DNA of 64,000 nt from Ailanthus altissimus (taxonomy: Eukaryota > Streptophyta > Magnoliopsida > Sapindales > Simaroubaceae). The translations under genes were made by a program, and so were the position numbers. The stretch spans positions 22,604,001 to 22,668,000 of the forward strand of contig OX327700.1 in NCBI GenBank assembly GCA_946807835.1. Direction: 5' to 3'. Shown here piece by piece: positions 44,250-55,819 of the stretch. The notes under the pieces are model-generated. The model made no database searches, was not told the origin of the DNA, and was given only the letters and a program-made list of their open reading frames with translations. Position 1 is the stretch's first letter. Every line of letters starts with the position of its first letter.

Positions 44250-47200
44250 ATCTTACTGAGCGTAGATTTGCCTTTAGATTTCCTACAGAGAAAGGAGATC
44301 ACTCGTTGCCATCTGTCCAGGCATTGATTGAGTTGACACGCCATAAGTACTTTGTGTCATATATCATTACTAAGCCTGCATTGGAAAAATAAGTGTGCAC
44401 TTGTCTCCTTGTCACAACCACAAAGAGGACAATCATCTGATGGAATAAGCCCTTATTGTTTTAGTCTCTCCCTTGTAGATAATCTGTCCTTCAAAGCTAA
44501 CCAAGTAATGAAGCTGTGTTTAGGAATATGTTGCATTCTCCATATCAGTTTATACCATCCCACCTTAACATCATTATTCTTGAGACTCCTCCAAGCACTC
44601 GCAATAGAAAACTTTGCATTGGGGCTTGCTGTCCATGAAATTCTATCCTCTCTTTCAGTAATTGAAAAAAAATTTCGGAGATAATCCTATACCTGAGCAG
44701 TGTTCTCGTCCAAAGGATCAGGGAGGTTCTAATGACCATGCTTCCATAGATTATTAACCTTAGCATCCCGTGGAATATCCACATCAAAGATGTCAATGTA
44801 GGGAAATTTATCAACTATTGATTCCCTACCCAGCCATGGATCCCACCAAAAATAGAAGGATTTGTCGTTACCCAAATCATAGGAGAACAATTATTTTATC
44901 TGACTTCTCAATTCAAGGATTTTCCTCCATGTCCAGCTGCAATTCATTGGCTTTGTGATTCCCCAGAAACTTAGCTTCAGCAGTTTGTTATCAGTTACCT
45001 AATTTGCCCATAAAAAGGTTTCCACAGAAACTAGCTCCCAGATATGCTTAGTAACCGCTGATAAATTCCACAAGCTTATAGATTTAATGCCAATATCGCC
45101 TTCTTTTTTTCCTTTGCACACCTCATTCCAGCCCATTAATCCTCTCTTCCCCTGTTAGTTACCTCCATACAATAAGAAATTACGGCATTTGCTATCAATT
45201 TCTTTAATGACTGACTTAGGCAGGGTGAACATAGAACACCAGTAGACGTGCATACTCATTATGACAGATTTTATTAATTACAGCTGTGAGGATATGCACT
45301 GTTTAGTCTGACAAGCCGGGACATACCGGTCCCAGTGGGCCATCACTGGTCCAGACCTCACAGTGGCCTCCGAACATAGTACCAATTATTTAACTTTGGC
45401 CTCCCTAACGCTCGAACCCGGGTAGGACATACCACCTCAAATGCCTAACGAGTTCAAAGTCAGTACCATTGGAGCTGGCCAGCTCTAATGGTACTGACTT
45501 CGAACTCATTAGGCATTTGAGGTGGTATGTCCCACCCGGGTTCGAGCGTTGGGGAGGCCAAAAGTTAAACAATGGGTACTGTGTGAATGGAGGCCACTAT
45601 GAGGTCTAGACCAGTGATGGCCCACTGGGACCGGTATGTCTCGGCTTGTCAGACTAAACGGTGCGTATCCTCATAGCAGCCTCCCCGCATAACTCAAATA
45701 TTTCACAGTCTAACTTGAGATTCTAGCAGTTATCCTATTAAGCTCCTGACAGTGGTATTTTTTCAGTCCACCTGAAATTAGGGAAATACTAAAGTATTTG
45801 ATAGGCAGCATATCTTGTTGGTACTGGGTAATCTATAGAATTGTCTCCTTGATAGACTAAGAAACATTCTCAAAGAAAATGAAACTCTTACTAGCGTTAA
45901 GGTGTAGACCTGAAACCATTAAAAATTTATTAAGAACTCGCTTAAAGTGACCCACCGACCTGTCATCGCCATAAGAGAACAGGAATAAGTCATCTGCAAA
46001 TATCAAGTGATTTAACTGCCGCCTCTTACACCCCCTATGATATATAAACTGGTTTTGAGGAATACATCTCAGGCTTTTACTAAGGTATTCCATGGCCAAC
46101 ACAAATAGTAGAGGGGACATGGGATCCCCCTGCTTCAATCCTTTCATCCCCGGGAAAAAGCCCTCTAATCTGCCATTAACCACAACTGAGTACTTGTTTA
46201 TTCTGAAACACTTTATGATGATATTGATAAAGTGATAAGGAAAGTTAAACTCCATCAATACCTCTTTCAGGAAATTCCATGAGACTGAATCATAAGCCTT
46301 GCGGAGGTCTATCTTAAGAACACATATTGGGCTACCACTATTTCGATCATAGCCCCTCACAAGTTCATATGCCAATAAAACATTATCGGTTATCTTCCTA
46401 TTAGGAATAAAAATTGATTGAGTGGGGTTGACTAAATACCTCACCACATTCCTTAGCCTGCATGTTATTATTTTGGTGATACATTTGTAAAGGACCGTAC
46501 AACATGCAATTGGTCTATAGTCTTTCAAGCTATGAGGATTATGAATCTTAGGCATGAGAGTAATGGCAGTGGCATTTATGGGGTTGTAGAATTGACCTGA
46601 GGAGAAGAAATGTTGCACAGCTTCAGTCACCTCCTTTCCAAGAATGTGCCAATATTTTTAAAAAAATTAACTGTTATAACCATCAGGTCTTGGGGCTTTA
46701 TCACCATTGATGCTAAAAATAGCATTTTTGACTTCTTGGGCTATGACAGGAGCATTCAGCATGTCTCTATTGTCTACCTTCAGTTTAGGGCCAGCATCTA
46801 TGATTCTCTTTTGTATAGACGCCCTATAAAAAGTGTTGGTACCCAATAAATCTTTGTAGTAACTGACTATAGCATCTTTCCCCATTTTGGCTCTTAATCG
46901 AAGTGATCTATTCTGAGCTCTTCTCTGCTTAACTGACTTATGAAAGTAGTTGGTGTTTGAATCCTCTATCTAAATCCATCTAATTCTTGATTTTTGTCTT
47001 ATAATGCTTTCTTCAGCATAAATAAATTTCCTTAAATGCTGATAAATACCCCTTTCCTCATCTTGAAGAATTTGGTTGAAGGATCAAACTACTTTGTAAG
47101 GAGGCCAACATCAATTTGTAGTCTTCAATCTTTTGCTGGACATCAGAGAAAAACCCTTTGTTAAGCTCTTTTAGCTTGGGTTTTAATAACTTGAGTTTGA

Positions 47201-48028
47201 ACCAGACCCGGACCATTGGGGAGCCATAATAATCATACTGCCAACCTCGCTCGACTGTGGAGAGGAACTCGGGATGGGCACATCAGGCATTGAAGAACTT
47301 AAAAGGAATAATGCCACTATAGGAAGCTCTAGAGATGGTTACCATAAGATGGGAGTGATCTGAAATGCCTGCTGGTAAAACTTCACACTCAGAAAACGCC
47401 AATGCATCTAACCAGTTTTCATTAACAAATGCCCAGTCAATTTTCCTCCAGATTCGTTGTCCTCCTCTTTGATTATTGCACCAAGTATAGCGACAGCCAT
47501 GGTTCTTTAACTCGAATAACTCTAGTCTCGATGTCCAATTTTTAAACTGTTCCTACATGTTATCATTTACCCATTGGCCCCCAATTTTATCATTATTGCT
47601 GAGGACATTGTTGAAGTCCCCTTGCATTAAATAAAGTGTAATGTTGGAGTCAAGTCATCACAAAGGTCCTTCCACAGGTTTTCTCTCTCAACAGAGGTAG
47701 AGGCACCATAAATAAGGGTCCAGTAAAATACCATACCATTAATAAGAACTCTACTATGTATGAATTATTGGTGCTTTTGTAGGATCGTGACATTGCATCT
47801 AGCAAGATTAAAGACAATCCAAATTCTTCCCATATCTAGACGCTCTGAATTATTTTCTAGCTTCCAATCCCGTAATGCTAATTTCTTCCAAATGGTATCT
47901 AGATTAGATAGTTTAACTTTTGTTTCTAACAATCCCAAAATACATAATCGACAAGATTGAATCAAAGACCTTACCTTTGATTCTTTACAAGGGTCATGGA
48001 GACCCCGAATATTCCAGCTTGCGATCAT
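44250..48028 (-). pseudogene. LINE B ORF2: endonuclease, reverse transcriptase, zf-RVT
   Basis: The endonuclease starts at 48028 (IASWNIRGLHDP) with LETK near 47915, QGDFNNVL near 47620, IWRKIDWAFVN near 47450 and the SDHSHL box near 47360. The RT core is an uninterrupted 257-codon frame (46630-45857): LMPKI...DYRPIA, KIDLRKAYDSVSW, GLKQGDPMSPLLF and the catalytic FADD at 45989-46000. After it come SYAGRL (split by the SINE dimer) and a C-terminal zinc-binding region at about 44560-44270 (HIPKHSF, DRLSTRERL, DCPLCGCDKET-SAHLFFQC). Stops lie between EN and RT and after RT. ORF2 proteins nick target DNA and reverse-transcribe the LINE RNA. Confidence 0.88.
45284..45676. mobile_element. Head-to-head inverted pair of SINE-like sequences (fold-back)
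   Basis: Two arms of about 195 bp (45284-45478 and 45479-45676) are inverted copies meeting at a palindromic centre, gagctggccagctc (45472-45485). Each arm, read outward from the centre, has an A-box-like agctctaatggtac and a B-box-like gggttcgagcg, the pol III promoter layout of tRNA-derived SINEs. The arms are over 90% alike by eye. The flanks are cag on both sides (45281-45283 and 45677-45679), and the LINE frame (SYAGR-LQLI) resumes exactly across it. The RNA would fold into a nearly perfect hairpin. Confidence 0.8.
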
Positions 48029-48149
48029 TGTCCCCTATTTGGGGATTTAGAGCTCCTAGTGGCACGTCGACCCTTCCCTATAATTCCCACATCATGCGTC
48101 AAATTAATAGCTTTCCTTAAGTTGAATTTGTCCACTACCTTAGGAATCT

Positions 48150-49738
48150 CTAATCCCCGTTACCTGACGCTTGTTTCATTGCCTTATCTATTGGGACATT
48201 CTCCTCATTGCCTTCTAGAGTCTGTATATCCATCTCTGCTTTGCCTGTATTTAGCTTTTTTTGTTCCTGCTTTTCAAGGTTGATAATAGATGCTTTAATT
48301 TCACCTTGATTGTTCTGATCCATCTCTTTTTCTTTCCACACATGTTTTATCCCTATCTTACAATCTTTCCCATCATGACCAATCCGTTTATATTTGGGGA
48401 AAACAGTGGACTTCCATTCATAAGTCACCTCCTGCATAACCATATTACCCTCTTCATCCTCTAAGGTAATCATAGAAGGAAAATCGTCCTCCACATCCAT
48501 TTTCACCAGGACTCTCGCAAAAGCTAGCCTTGTTCTATTCAAAGTACATTGATCACAGAATTTAGGGGATCCCAACGAGCTAGCAATATGACTCAAAAGT
48601 TGGGGGTTCCAGAATTCCCACGGTAGTCCTGGGAATTACACCCAAATAGGTAGAGTTCTGATACTAGCTAAATCCATAACCATTCTGGGCTTCCAAGCTT
48701 TGAGGATCAATGGGCGTTTATCAAAGGTCAGAGGTCCATCCTCAAGTGCTTTCAATTGCCCAAGTTCATTCTCAAAGTTAAACAGAAATAACCCATCTTT
48801 GATGGAGTGAACCGAAACTAAGCCAAAATGCTTCCAACGATTCATTACAAAGGCTTAGAGTGGTTGAAATCTAGGAAATAATCCATACACACAACTAATT
48901 AACGTATGCTGCCATCTATTCTCATCTTCTTTAAGTTTATTACAATTGAATTTAACAATTTTCTTACCATTCAAAATAGTAAGGGGAACAAATTGTAGTT
49001 CACTTCCATAGCGTCGAGTTCAGTTGTCAGTAAACAAGGACACCCACGGCTGGTTGGTGTACAAGACAGTAGGCTTGCTGCCAACCCTTTTCACCACTGT
49101 AGCAACCGCAGCCAATGGTGGTGCACCAGAGCTCATCCCCCCGCCAATAGAAGCCGAAGCCGAGTTCTTGTCACCTTCAGCCATCGCGACAATAATCCTA
49201 CAGCCAGATCGGTCGACCATTGGAGGAGACTGCCCAGAACCAGCGTCAGCGGGAACCTGTCCAGAACTAGCGCCAGTGAAAGCCAGCTCAGAACCAACAC
49301 CTGCGACAGCCTACCCAGCACCAATGCCAGCGAAAGCATGTCCAGAACCAGTGCCAGCAAAACCCTGCCCAGAACCACGCCAGCGAAAGCCTGAGACAAA
49401 GTGTCCAAGTTTGTCATGGCACAGCCGCCATTTGCGAGCGTCGAAGCGGAGCATGTGAAAGCTTCACTAGTAGTAGAATCAGCAAACACAGTCGGCAGCC
49501 CCTCGATAAGTTTTGAGACAGTGGGATACACAGACAGCTGCACCTCAGCCAGGTCTGTATGACCTTGTCCCGACCAGGAAGAAGCATCTGCAGTAGCCGG
49601 AGGGTCACTCGCGACATACGCCGGAGACAACCCCGATAAGGATGGGAAGGCAGCAGGTTGGTTGCAGCTTGCAACCTCCATCGCTCTGACATGAGGAATA
49701 GCAGAAGAAGAGTGCCCCATGATAGCTAGGAGCGGCAA
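48150..49738 (-). pseudogene. LINE B ORF1, DUF4283/zinc-knuckle type with a Gly-rich repeat
   Basis: The minus-strand frame holds an N-terminal region, then a tandem decapeptide tract rich in AFAG/GSGQ words (DNA unit about 30 bp, 49215-49400), then GGGMSSGAPPLAAVATVVKR. This is followed by a DUF4283-like part (MNRWKHFGLVSVHSIKDG at 48845, KPRMVMDLASIRTLPIWV), FARVLVKMDVE at about 48530 and a degenerate zinc knuckle (KYKRIGHDGKDC). Stops at about 49022, 48857 and 48640 break it. The product would bind LINE RNA. The long plus-strand frame at 49024-49458 is the antisense shadow of the repeat. Confidence 0.75.
49215..49400. repeat. 30-bp minisatellite within LINE B ORF1
   Basis: About six units around ccagaaccagcgccagcgaa (plus strand), each 30 bp, so the protein frame is kept as a Gly/Ala-rich ten-residue repeat on the minus strand. 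Confidence 0.75.
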
Positions 49739-49849
49739 GCGGTGGCATTTTACTTGATTTTTTTCTCCCCATAAGAAACGGCGTAGGTTAGTACCGTGCG
49801 CCGAGAGAAAAAACCTAGACTTTTTGGTTAACTTTTTATTTTATTTTTG

Positions 49850-50190
49850 GCATTTAATAAAACGACATTGTATTTCAAACTTTATGGCTACAAAAACAAT
49901 GTTGTATTGGCATTGAAATAAGTTTTTTTTTCACAGCTTTCGATAAGACATCATAAACAACGTCATTTCATCCTTTTCAAACCAGGAAAACAATGTCATG
50001 TGGGTAATTGCTAGTACCTAAATATGGCGTCATTTTAGGTTAACATTATTTGAAGCTGAAAAAGCCAAAAACGACGCCGTGTGATTTACATATTGGAAAG
50101 TAAAATGACAAAGTTTGTGTGGAATTATTATGATTAAGAAATGATGTTATTCTGTGGTGTTTTATGAAGCTGAAATGACGTTGTTTTACA
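49850..50190. repeat. Array of aacgacgt-type near-palindromes in the CACTA element
   Basis: Spaced words such as aaaacgacattgt, aaaacaatgttgta, aacaacgtcattt, aaacaatgtcatg, ggcgtcatttta, aaaacgacgccgtg and atgacgttgtttt recur every 30-70 bp. The same kind of array lies at 41620-41865 in the inverted CACTA copy. They may be protein-binding subterminal repeats. Scattered GACGT words could also be CpG-rich regulatory sites. Confidence 0.6.
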
Positions 50191-50939
50191 TGCCCACAAT
50201 TATAAACACAAAAACATGCTCTACACTTAGTCATTTTCAACACTTTCACTTTCACCACTTTCCTCTTTCTCAAAATTGTAGAACAAACAACATTAAAAAA
50301 TTTCAAATCGTTTTCGTTATGTGGATATGGAAGTGGGTTTGGACACAAATTACAAAAATTATCTCAGCTCGTTGTTCAAGTAAATTTTTTTAAAATTTGT
50401 TTTTTATTGTTATTTTTGGCACAAGATGTTGTTTGAATAAAATACATAAAATTTTCTTTTTGAGGCATTATTTTGTATTGGATGTTGTTTTCAATTATTT
50501 ATTTTTGGTATATGAGATAACATGTTGAAAAGTTGGAATATTTTTTATTTCATCCGCGCCATGCATGTGGTCCCTGAGTTGTATGATTTTTTATTGTGCT
50601 TTTTTCTTTTGTTTATTAAGGCATGTATATGGTTATTATTTTGTTGTTTGTAATTGTTTTTTATTTAGGGGCAGCGTGTGGTCTCTAATATTTTAAATGA
50701 TGTACTAGTCCAGGATGATGTCTGGTAAAGTATTTTTTTTTCTTTTTCTCGTGTCCTTATTAAATTTTCCTATGTATGTGGTCCTATTAGAAAATGGGTT
50801 AATGAATCTCCACTTGAAAAAGTATAACTTGGACAAATTTTATTTTGAACCATTTGGTTATGTTGTTATTTATTATCTCAGGAACTCTATGAGCAATTAT
50901 TATCACTGTACATCTTAGAAATTCTTTAATTAATCTTTT

Positions 50940-51064
50940 TTTTTTGAAGGATTACATACATATACATATATATATATATATATATTACATCGTGCATATT
51001 TGGGGGAGGAAATATTTGAACCCAAGTGAGAATATAAGGCTTCGGGGGTTGAGCCCTCGTACTC
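50940..51064 (-). mobile_element. Single tRNA-derived SINE with 18-bp target duplication
   Basis: An 18-bp direct repeat ttctttaattaatctttt (50922-50939 and 51065-51082) brackets about 125 bp. On the minus strand the insert reads gagtacgagggctcaacccc (A-box region), then cttgggttcaaatat (B-box-like), a (TA)n tract and a terminal A run (plus-strand T run at 50940-50945). Long duplications and an A tail are typical of LINE-mobilised SINEs. Confidence 0.8.
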
Positions 51065-53067
51065 TTCTTTAATTAATCTTTTACAAATCATATCTTTGTT
51101 ATCATAATATGATAACGTACTTGTTGAATTAATTGCATACAATAACCTTGTATTTGTGTTGATGTTGTATAAGCAATAGTTGGTGGTGGTTCTTGTGTTA
51201 GTGTTTTTTTGAAATAAATGACATTTACTGGTGGTTCCTGTGTTTGTGTTTTTTTGAAATAAATGATATTTAATGGTGGTCCCTATATTTGTGTTATTTT
51301 TTCTTGATTGCATGTTGTTGTTTGGTAATTTCGTAATGAACAAATATTATGATAATTTTGTAATAATCAAATGTCCCTGTGTTTGTGTCGATATTCATGC
51401 ATGTGACTTTAGTAATTTATAATAGTATGATTTAAATACATAAGTCTATGTAAAATCACACAACAATATTTTGAGTTAAAAGAAGGGAGAGGGAAGATCA
51501 AGGGTTGATCGTCGATCTAACAATCAGGTGCTTTTGAGTTGGAAGACATTGCTTCATATTCGCTATTATTGTCACTAAGACTGACAGGCACTTAACGAAG
51601 ACAAATGCCAGCCTCAATGTCAATGGTGGCAACTATTGAGTATTGATATAAATAAATAAATCTAGAGCATTGCAACGTAGCCAAGAATCGATAATTGAAT
51701 TAAAGTGAAGGCAATACAACACTTATATAACCTTTTAACTGCAGTTATGCATGCAATAGTACATGCTAGTAATAATTTGGCTATTGACTTTGTGCTTTTT
51801 TTTTTTCTTTTTTTTTTATTTAACTGCTCAAAGTATTGTATATGATGTTTTAAGTTTGTTTAGATCTTTAGAACATAGTAATAATTATTTTTTGCTATTT
51901 TTGTTTTTGTTCATTTAGCTATTCATAATATAGTCATAATTTGGCTGCTTACTTTGTGCTACTTTATTTTGTATTTGTTGCAACATGATAGAGAAGGATT
52001 CAGTAAATAGTAGGAACAAGAATGAATCAACTTAATATAATAAGGATGGCAACAAAATAATTGTCAAGTACAACAAATTTGGGGTGTTATAAAAGGATGA
52101 AACTAGACAATGGATTCTCATTGTCTACATTGATTGACAAAATGTGCCTTATCAATTGAATGAGGCCTTTTGGAAATGGGTATAGATAATATCTTTAGTA
52201 ATATTAATATTCCTACCAATAACTGCCTAGTATTGGCATTAATAATTGATTGTATTCTTGAATAGTTTATTAGTAACTTAAAGTTAAACAATGGATTCCC
52301 TTTACTACAATACTAACCTAATCATTTATGATGTACAAGATCATTTTTAGGTGGATCTTCACAATAAGAAACATATTTTGCATTCCATATACATTTCTCA
52401 TTGCACCTTTAGATATCATTTCATAATAGATTACATTTTACCTCACAAGGACAATAAACAAGCACTAAAAAAATCACCCGTAGAATATAAGTGGATTTAA
52501 AAAACTAGATTGAAAGGTATTTTTTTATTCTAGGTTATCTGTGAATTTTGCGATAAGTCAGTTATTAAATAAGTGTTTGTTAAAAAAAAATATATGTTTA
52601 TGAGTTTACTATTCTTTAGTAAAAGCTATCATTTAAATATTTTCTTATGTTAACATGCAAAAAGTTAAGGAGGAATGTAAAAAACAAAAAAGCTAACAAG
52701 TATAACCACATTTTAAGCTGAAAGGGTTATGTTAGCCTCATTGAGGAGAAAGTAACTGCCAAAACCATATCCTTTTTTTTTATCAATTTCTTATGTGTTT
52801 AATTGATATAACATTGATATACTAATTGCTTCATAACTAGATGGAGGAAACGGGTTTACTAGGGATGCAAATTGATTGGAGTGTCACTTGAAAGAGACCA
52901 AAGAAAAGAAAGAATGGCAAATGCACTTTGGATGTGATGTCTGTTATTTCAAAAATTGTAATAAACATTAACTTTGCAACAAGTTTATTTTCAAAGTATT
53001 TAATTTCAAAGCATTTTATTATAACATGTTTGTGAGAATGTCATTGTAAAACCAACTTGAAAGTGAA

Positions 53068-53412
53068 GTGAGAAATGGTTCGACCAAGTTAGAAGGCATC
53101 AATGATATTTTGGCTCAATCTTTGCAAAAGAAGACAAGTAGTAGACATTTTCAAGGTCTCGGCAAGTATATCACCAGCAATATCTATTTCAACATACCTA
53201 TTGAAGATGTGTCATTAGCCATAGAGAGGGAGAAGAATGATGAAAAGTTAGCAAGAATGATGGAAAAATTAGATGCTTTAGAGGAGAAGGTCATCAAAAT
53301 CAAGAAGGCTTCAGAGGTGGTCAGTTTTAATAGGTTATCTACTATAAAGAAGTTGGATATAGATGTTGGGCTCCAACAGGCCAGTTCCAACAAGTCAATA
53401 TTTTTTACTTAA
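53068..53412 (+). pseudogene. CACTA-encoded coiled-coil ORF fragment
   Basis: 114 open codons. A segment SRHFQGLGKYITSNIYFN is followed by a charged stretch, EREKNDEKLARMMEKLDALE, and further heptad-like sequence predicted by eye to form a coiled coil. Similar arrangements occur in the plant transposase-associated proteins of En/Spm elements. That assignment is an inference from layout and location. It lies 0.8 kb upstream of the Ulp1 remnant in the same orientation. Confidence 0.45.
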
Positions 53413-54184
53413 TTTAATAGACTAACATCTACTAATACCACTAACTAATTTGTTTCTGAATGATGAAACCATAAAGACCATCCACAAAATAACCAAGAAA
53501 ACACTCTTAAAAAAATTCCAAGCATATCCAAGAAACTAATATGTTGTGTACTCCCAAACAGTTGGTAATATAATATGATAACATAAGTTTAATTGTCATA
53601 GTTAAATATCTTGCAAACAATTAGTCATCATACTTGTAAACACTTGGTTATTACATAATCAGGTTGCTACCTTAAATGATTTAGTTTAATATTTTGTAAA
53701 ATTTTGCTAATATGATACCAAATTGCAGTTCCGGTTTAATCTTCTTGTCTTCCTCTCTCTTATACTGATGCACTAATAAAATTACTTACATTATATTGTA
53801 ACTTGACTTGTAAGTTGTTGTCGTCACTCTGAGGAAGAAAATGGATGTCACTTCTAACACCGTATATGCCTTTAAGAGGTGTACAAGGTAAGCAAAAAAC
53901 TACAACTTGGCTAGATGCCTACAACTAGCAAATTTTAAGACAATGATTGACAAATATCTTGAAATGAAGGCAAGGGAAGTGAAGTTTGAGGAGGAAATTT
54001 TTGGAACTGAGTATAATTTATGGGTATAACAACAGGACTTTGAGTATGTATTGTACTTAACACCACTTAGTGTGACCTGCATTCAGTTGTATATAATGTA
54101 AGTACAATATTGATTTAAATTATAATTTTTACCTTTCTTTCATTTCCAATATTAATAAATCTAAATTTATTTATTACCCAAGTT

Positions 54185-54895
54185 ACTGTATGAAAAACTA
54201 AAAGTCTCCAAAATGACTAGAAAGTATAGCTTCATTGATCCTTACATTATCTCCATGTCAGGAATGTTAGCAGCAAGAATCGTGGTCAATGACCATTTGC
54301 ATGCAATTGATAATCAGCTTCAAACTACAGCATAGAAATAGATTTAACTCGTACTTTATAATCCCAAGTATAACTTGTTTTACTTGTTATTTTATGTTTT
54401 ATTCTATTTATCCATTTAGTAATGTTTTTCTTTTGAATTGACATAGTTTCCATTAAGTTCTCGTTGTTATTAACTTGTCCAATACGATTGTGTATCACAT
54501 TGACCCTATGGAAAACCACATATGCAACGACTTTCATTCAATCTTGAATAAGTGCAATCTTGTCTTCTAAACAATAATTTAATTTCTCTTCACCTTATTA
54601 AAATAGTAAAAGTTATTTTATCTTCGTGCTTGCAATGGCATTTGCATTCATTTGGCACAGGGAGGCAATAAAAAGAGATTGACCATTAATTAGATTGAAG
54701 TAAAGGTAATGCAACACTTCTATAAACCTTATAATTGAATTCTAATTTAAATTATTCATCAATAACTTTTTAAAAATTATTTTGTAGGCTCCGATTCAAT
54801 CAGGATCAATGGAATGTGGGTTGTATGTCATGGTATACATAAGAGATATAATAAATGATCCTGACATGCTCTTATATAACATAAGTTACTTCTAA
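54185..54895 (+). pseudogene. Ulp1/C48-type cysteine protease remnant inside the CACTA element
   Basis: Ulp1 enzymes cleave SUMO-type conjugates. Segments in order: YSFIDPYIISMSGM at about 54225-54265; the His box at 54451, where HWVLVVIN of the family reads H-stop-VLVVIN; the Asp box, YHIDPMEN, with Asp at 54502-54504; and, after an apparent intron ending ttgtag at 54787, PIQSGSMECGLYVM with the catalytic-type Cys at 54815-54817, then IRDIINDPD. All three catalytic residues are still visible, but the Trp codon has become a stop and introns or frame breaks separate the parts. Ulp1-like genes carried by plant DNA transposons are known. Confidence 0.75.
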
Positions 54896-55819
54896 ATCAT
54901 TTTACTAGTTCTTATGACATAAATACATATATATGTTCATTATATAAATTGTTTAATTCTTTTACTTCATCTATTTCAAGTTAATAGATAAGAGTATATA
55001 CATTGAAGAAGAAATTGATGAGCTTCGGGTTGAATAGGCATCATTCGTATCTACTAATACATAGAGTAAATAAGAGGTATCAAACTTTAGTCTATTTATT
55101 AGATGTTCATTTGTCATATTTTGTTTTGTTTTCCATGTTTAACTGAAGCTAATACACATTTTTTGTTCTTCAATTTTCAACATGAAATCTTTTATGTTGA
55201 TGTTCGTGACTTGCAACCTTGTTAAATGTTTTGTTGACTCTAGTGGTTACCATGTTGTTAGTTACTATATTGTTGTTTTTTAGACTTTGCTGGATATTGT
55301 TGGTTACTATGTGCTTGCTCTGGTCTTAGAATATAACTTACTGTATCCATCCATTACTTGCTGGAATTTGAACATTAGTTGCTCTAATGTTTGCTAAATT
55401 TTTAACATTTACTTGTGGAAGTAGTATTGAGTTGCTTTGCTAGTTTGCTAGAATTTGAACGCAATTTGATAGAAGTTAATATGTTGCTACAAGCTTGTTA
55501 TCTAAATTTTTATAATACTTGCTGATAGGTGTTACTTTAATTACAACTTATAGTGAATGTAAAATATATATGTTGGAGGTTGAATTACTTGCTGTATTGG
55601 TGTACAATACTCATTTAGCAAGAATATTTTGGTATTCCTTTATGTGTATGCAAGAATATGTTATATATTTTTTATAGTGCATGTAAATTATATATACGAA
55701 TGGGTTTGTTGAAATTTGTAACATTACTTGTTGTATTGTTATATTATAGGTGGATATTATTAAAAATACAAAAAATATAAGTTAATTAAAATTACTCAAT
55801 TTATTAATTGTATTTTTTT

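Larger units (their letters stand above)
43956..49830 (-). mobile_element. LINE B: nearly full-length L1-type element inside the CACTA
   Basis: Minus strand, with ORF1 starting near 49738, ORF2 near 48028 and a 3' end at a T8 tract (43956-43963, an A tail on the element strand). The 5' end is approximate, placed where the GC-rich leader gives way to the CACTA motif array. I could not confirm a target duplication. It lies opposite to the CACTA orientation. A SINE dimer (45284-45676) is inserted in ORF2. Stops and shifts are scattered, but long open stretches remain, so it is younger than LINE A. Confidence 0.85.

Noticed and set aside
49024..49458. 144-codon plus-strand Pro/Ala/Glu-rich frame
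   Set aside because: It is the antisense of the 30-bp repeat in LINE B ORF1. The Pro-rich repeat arises only from reading the complement.
49930..49965. Target duplication for LINE B (gacataaacaac at 43942 versus catcataaacaacg at 49950)
   Set aside because: The right-hand match lies within the motif array beyond the apparent LINE 5' end and has mismatches, so it is probably chance.
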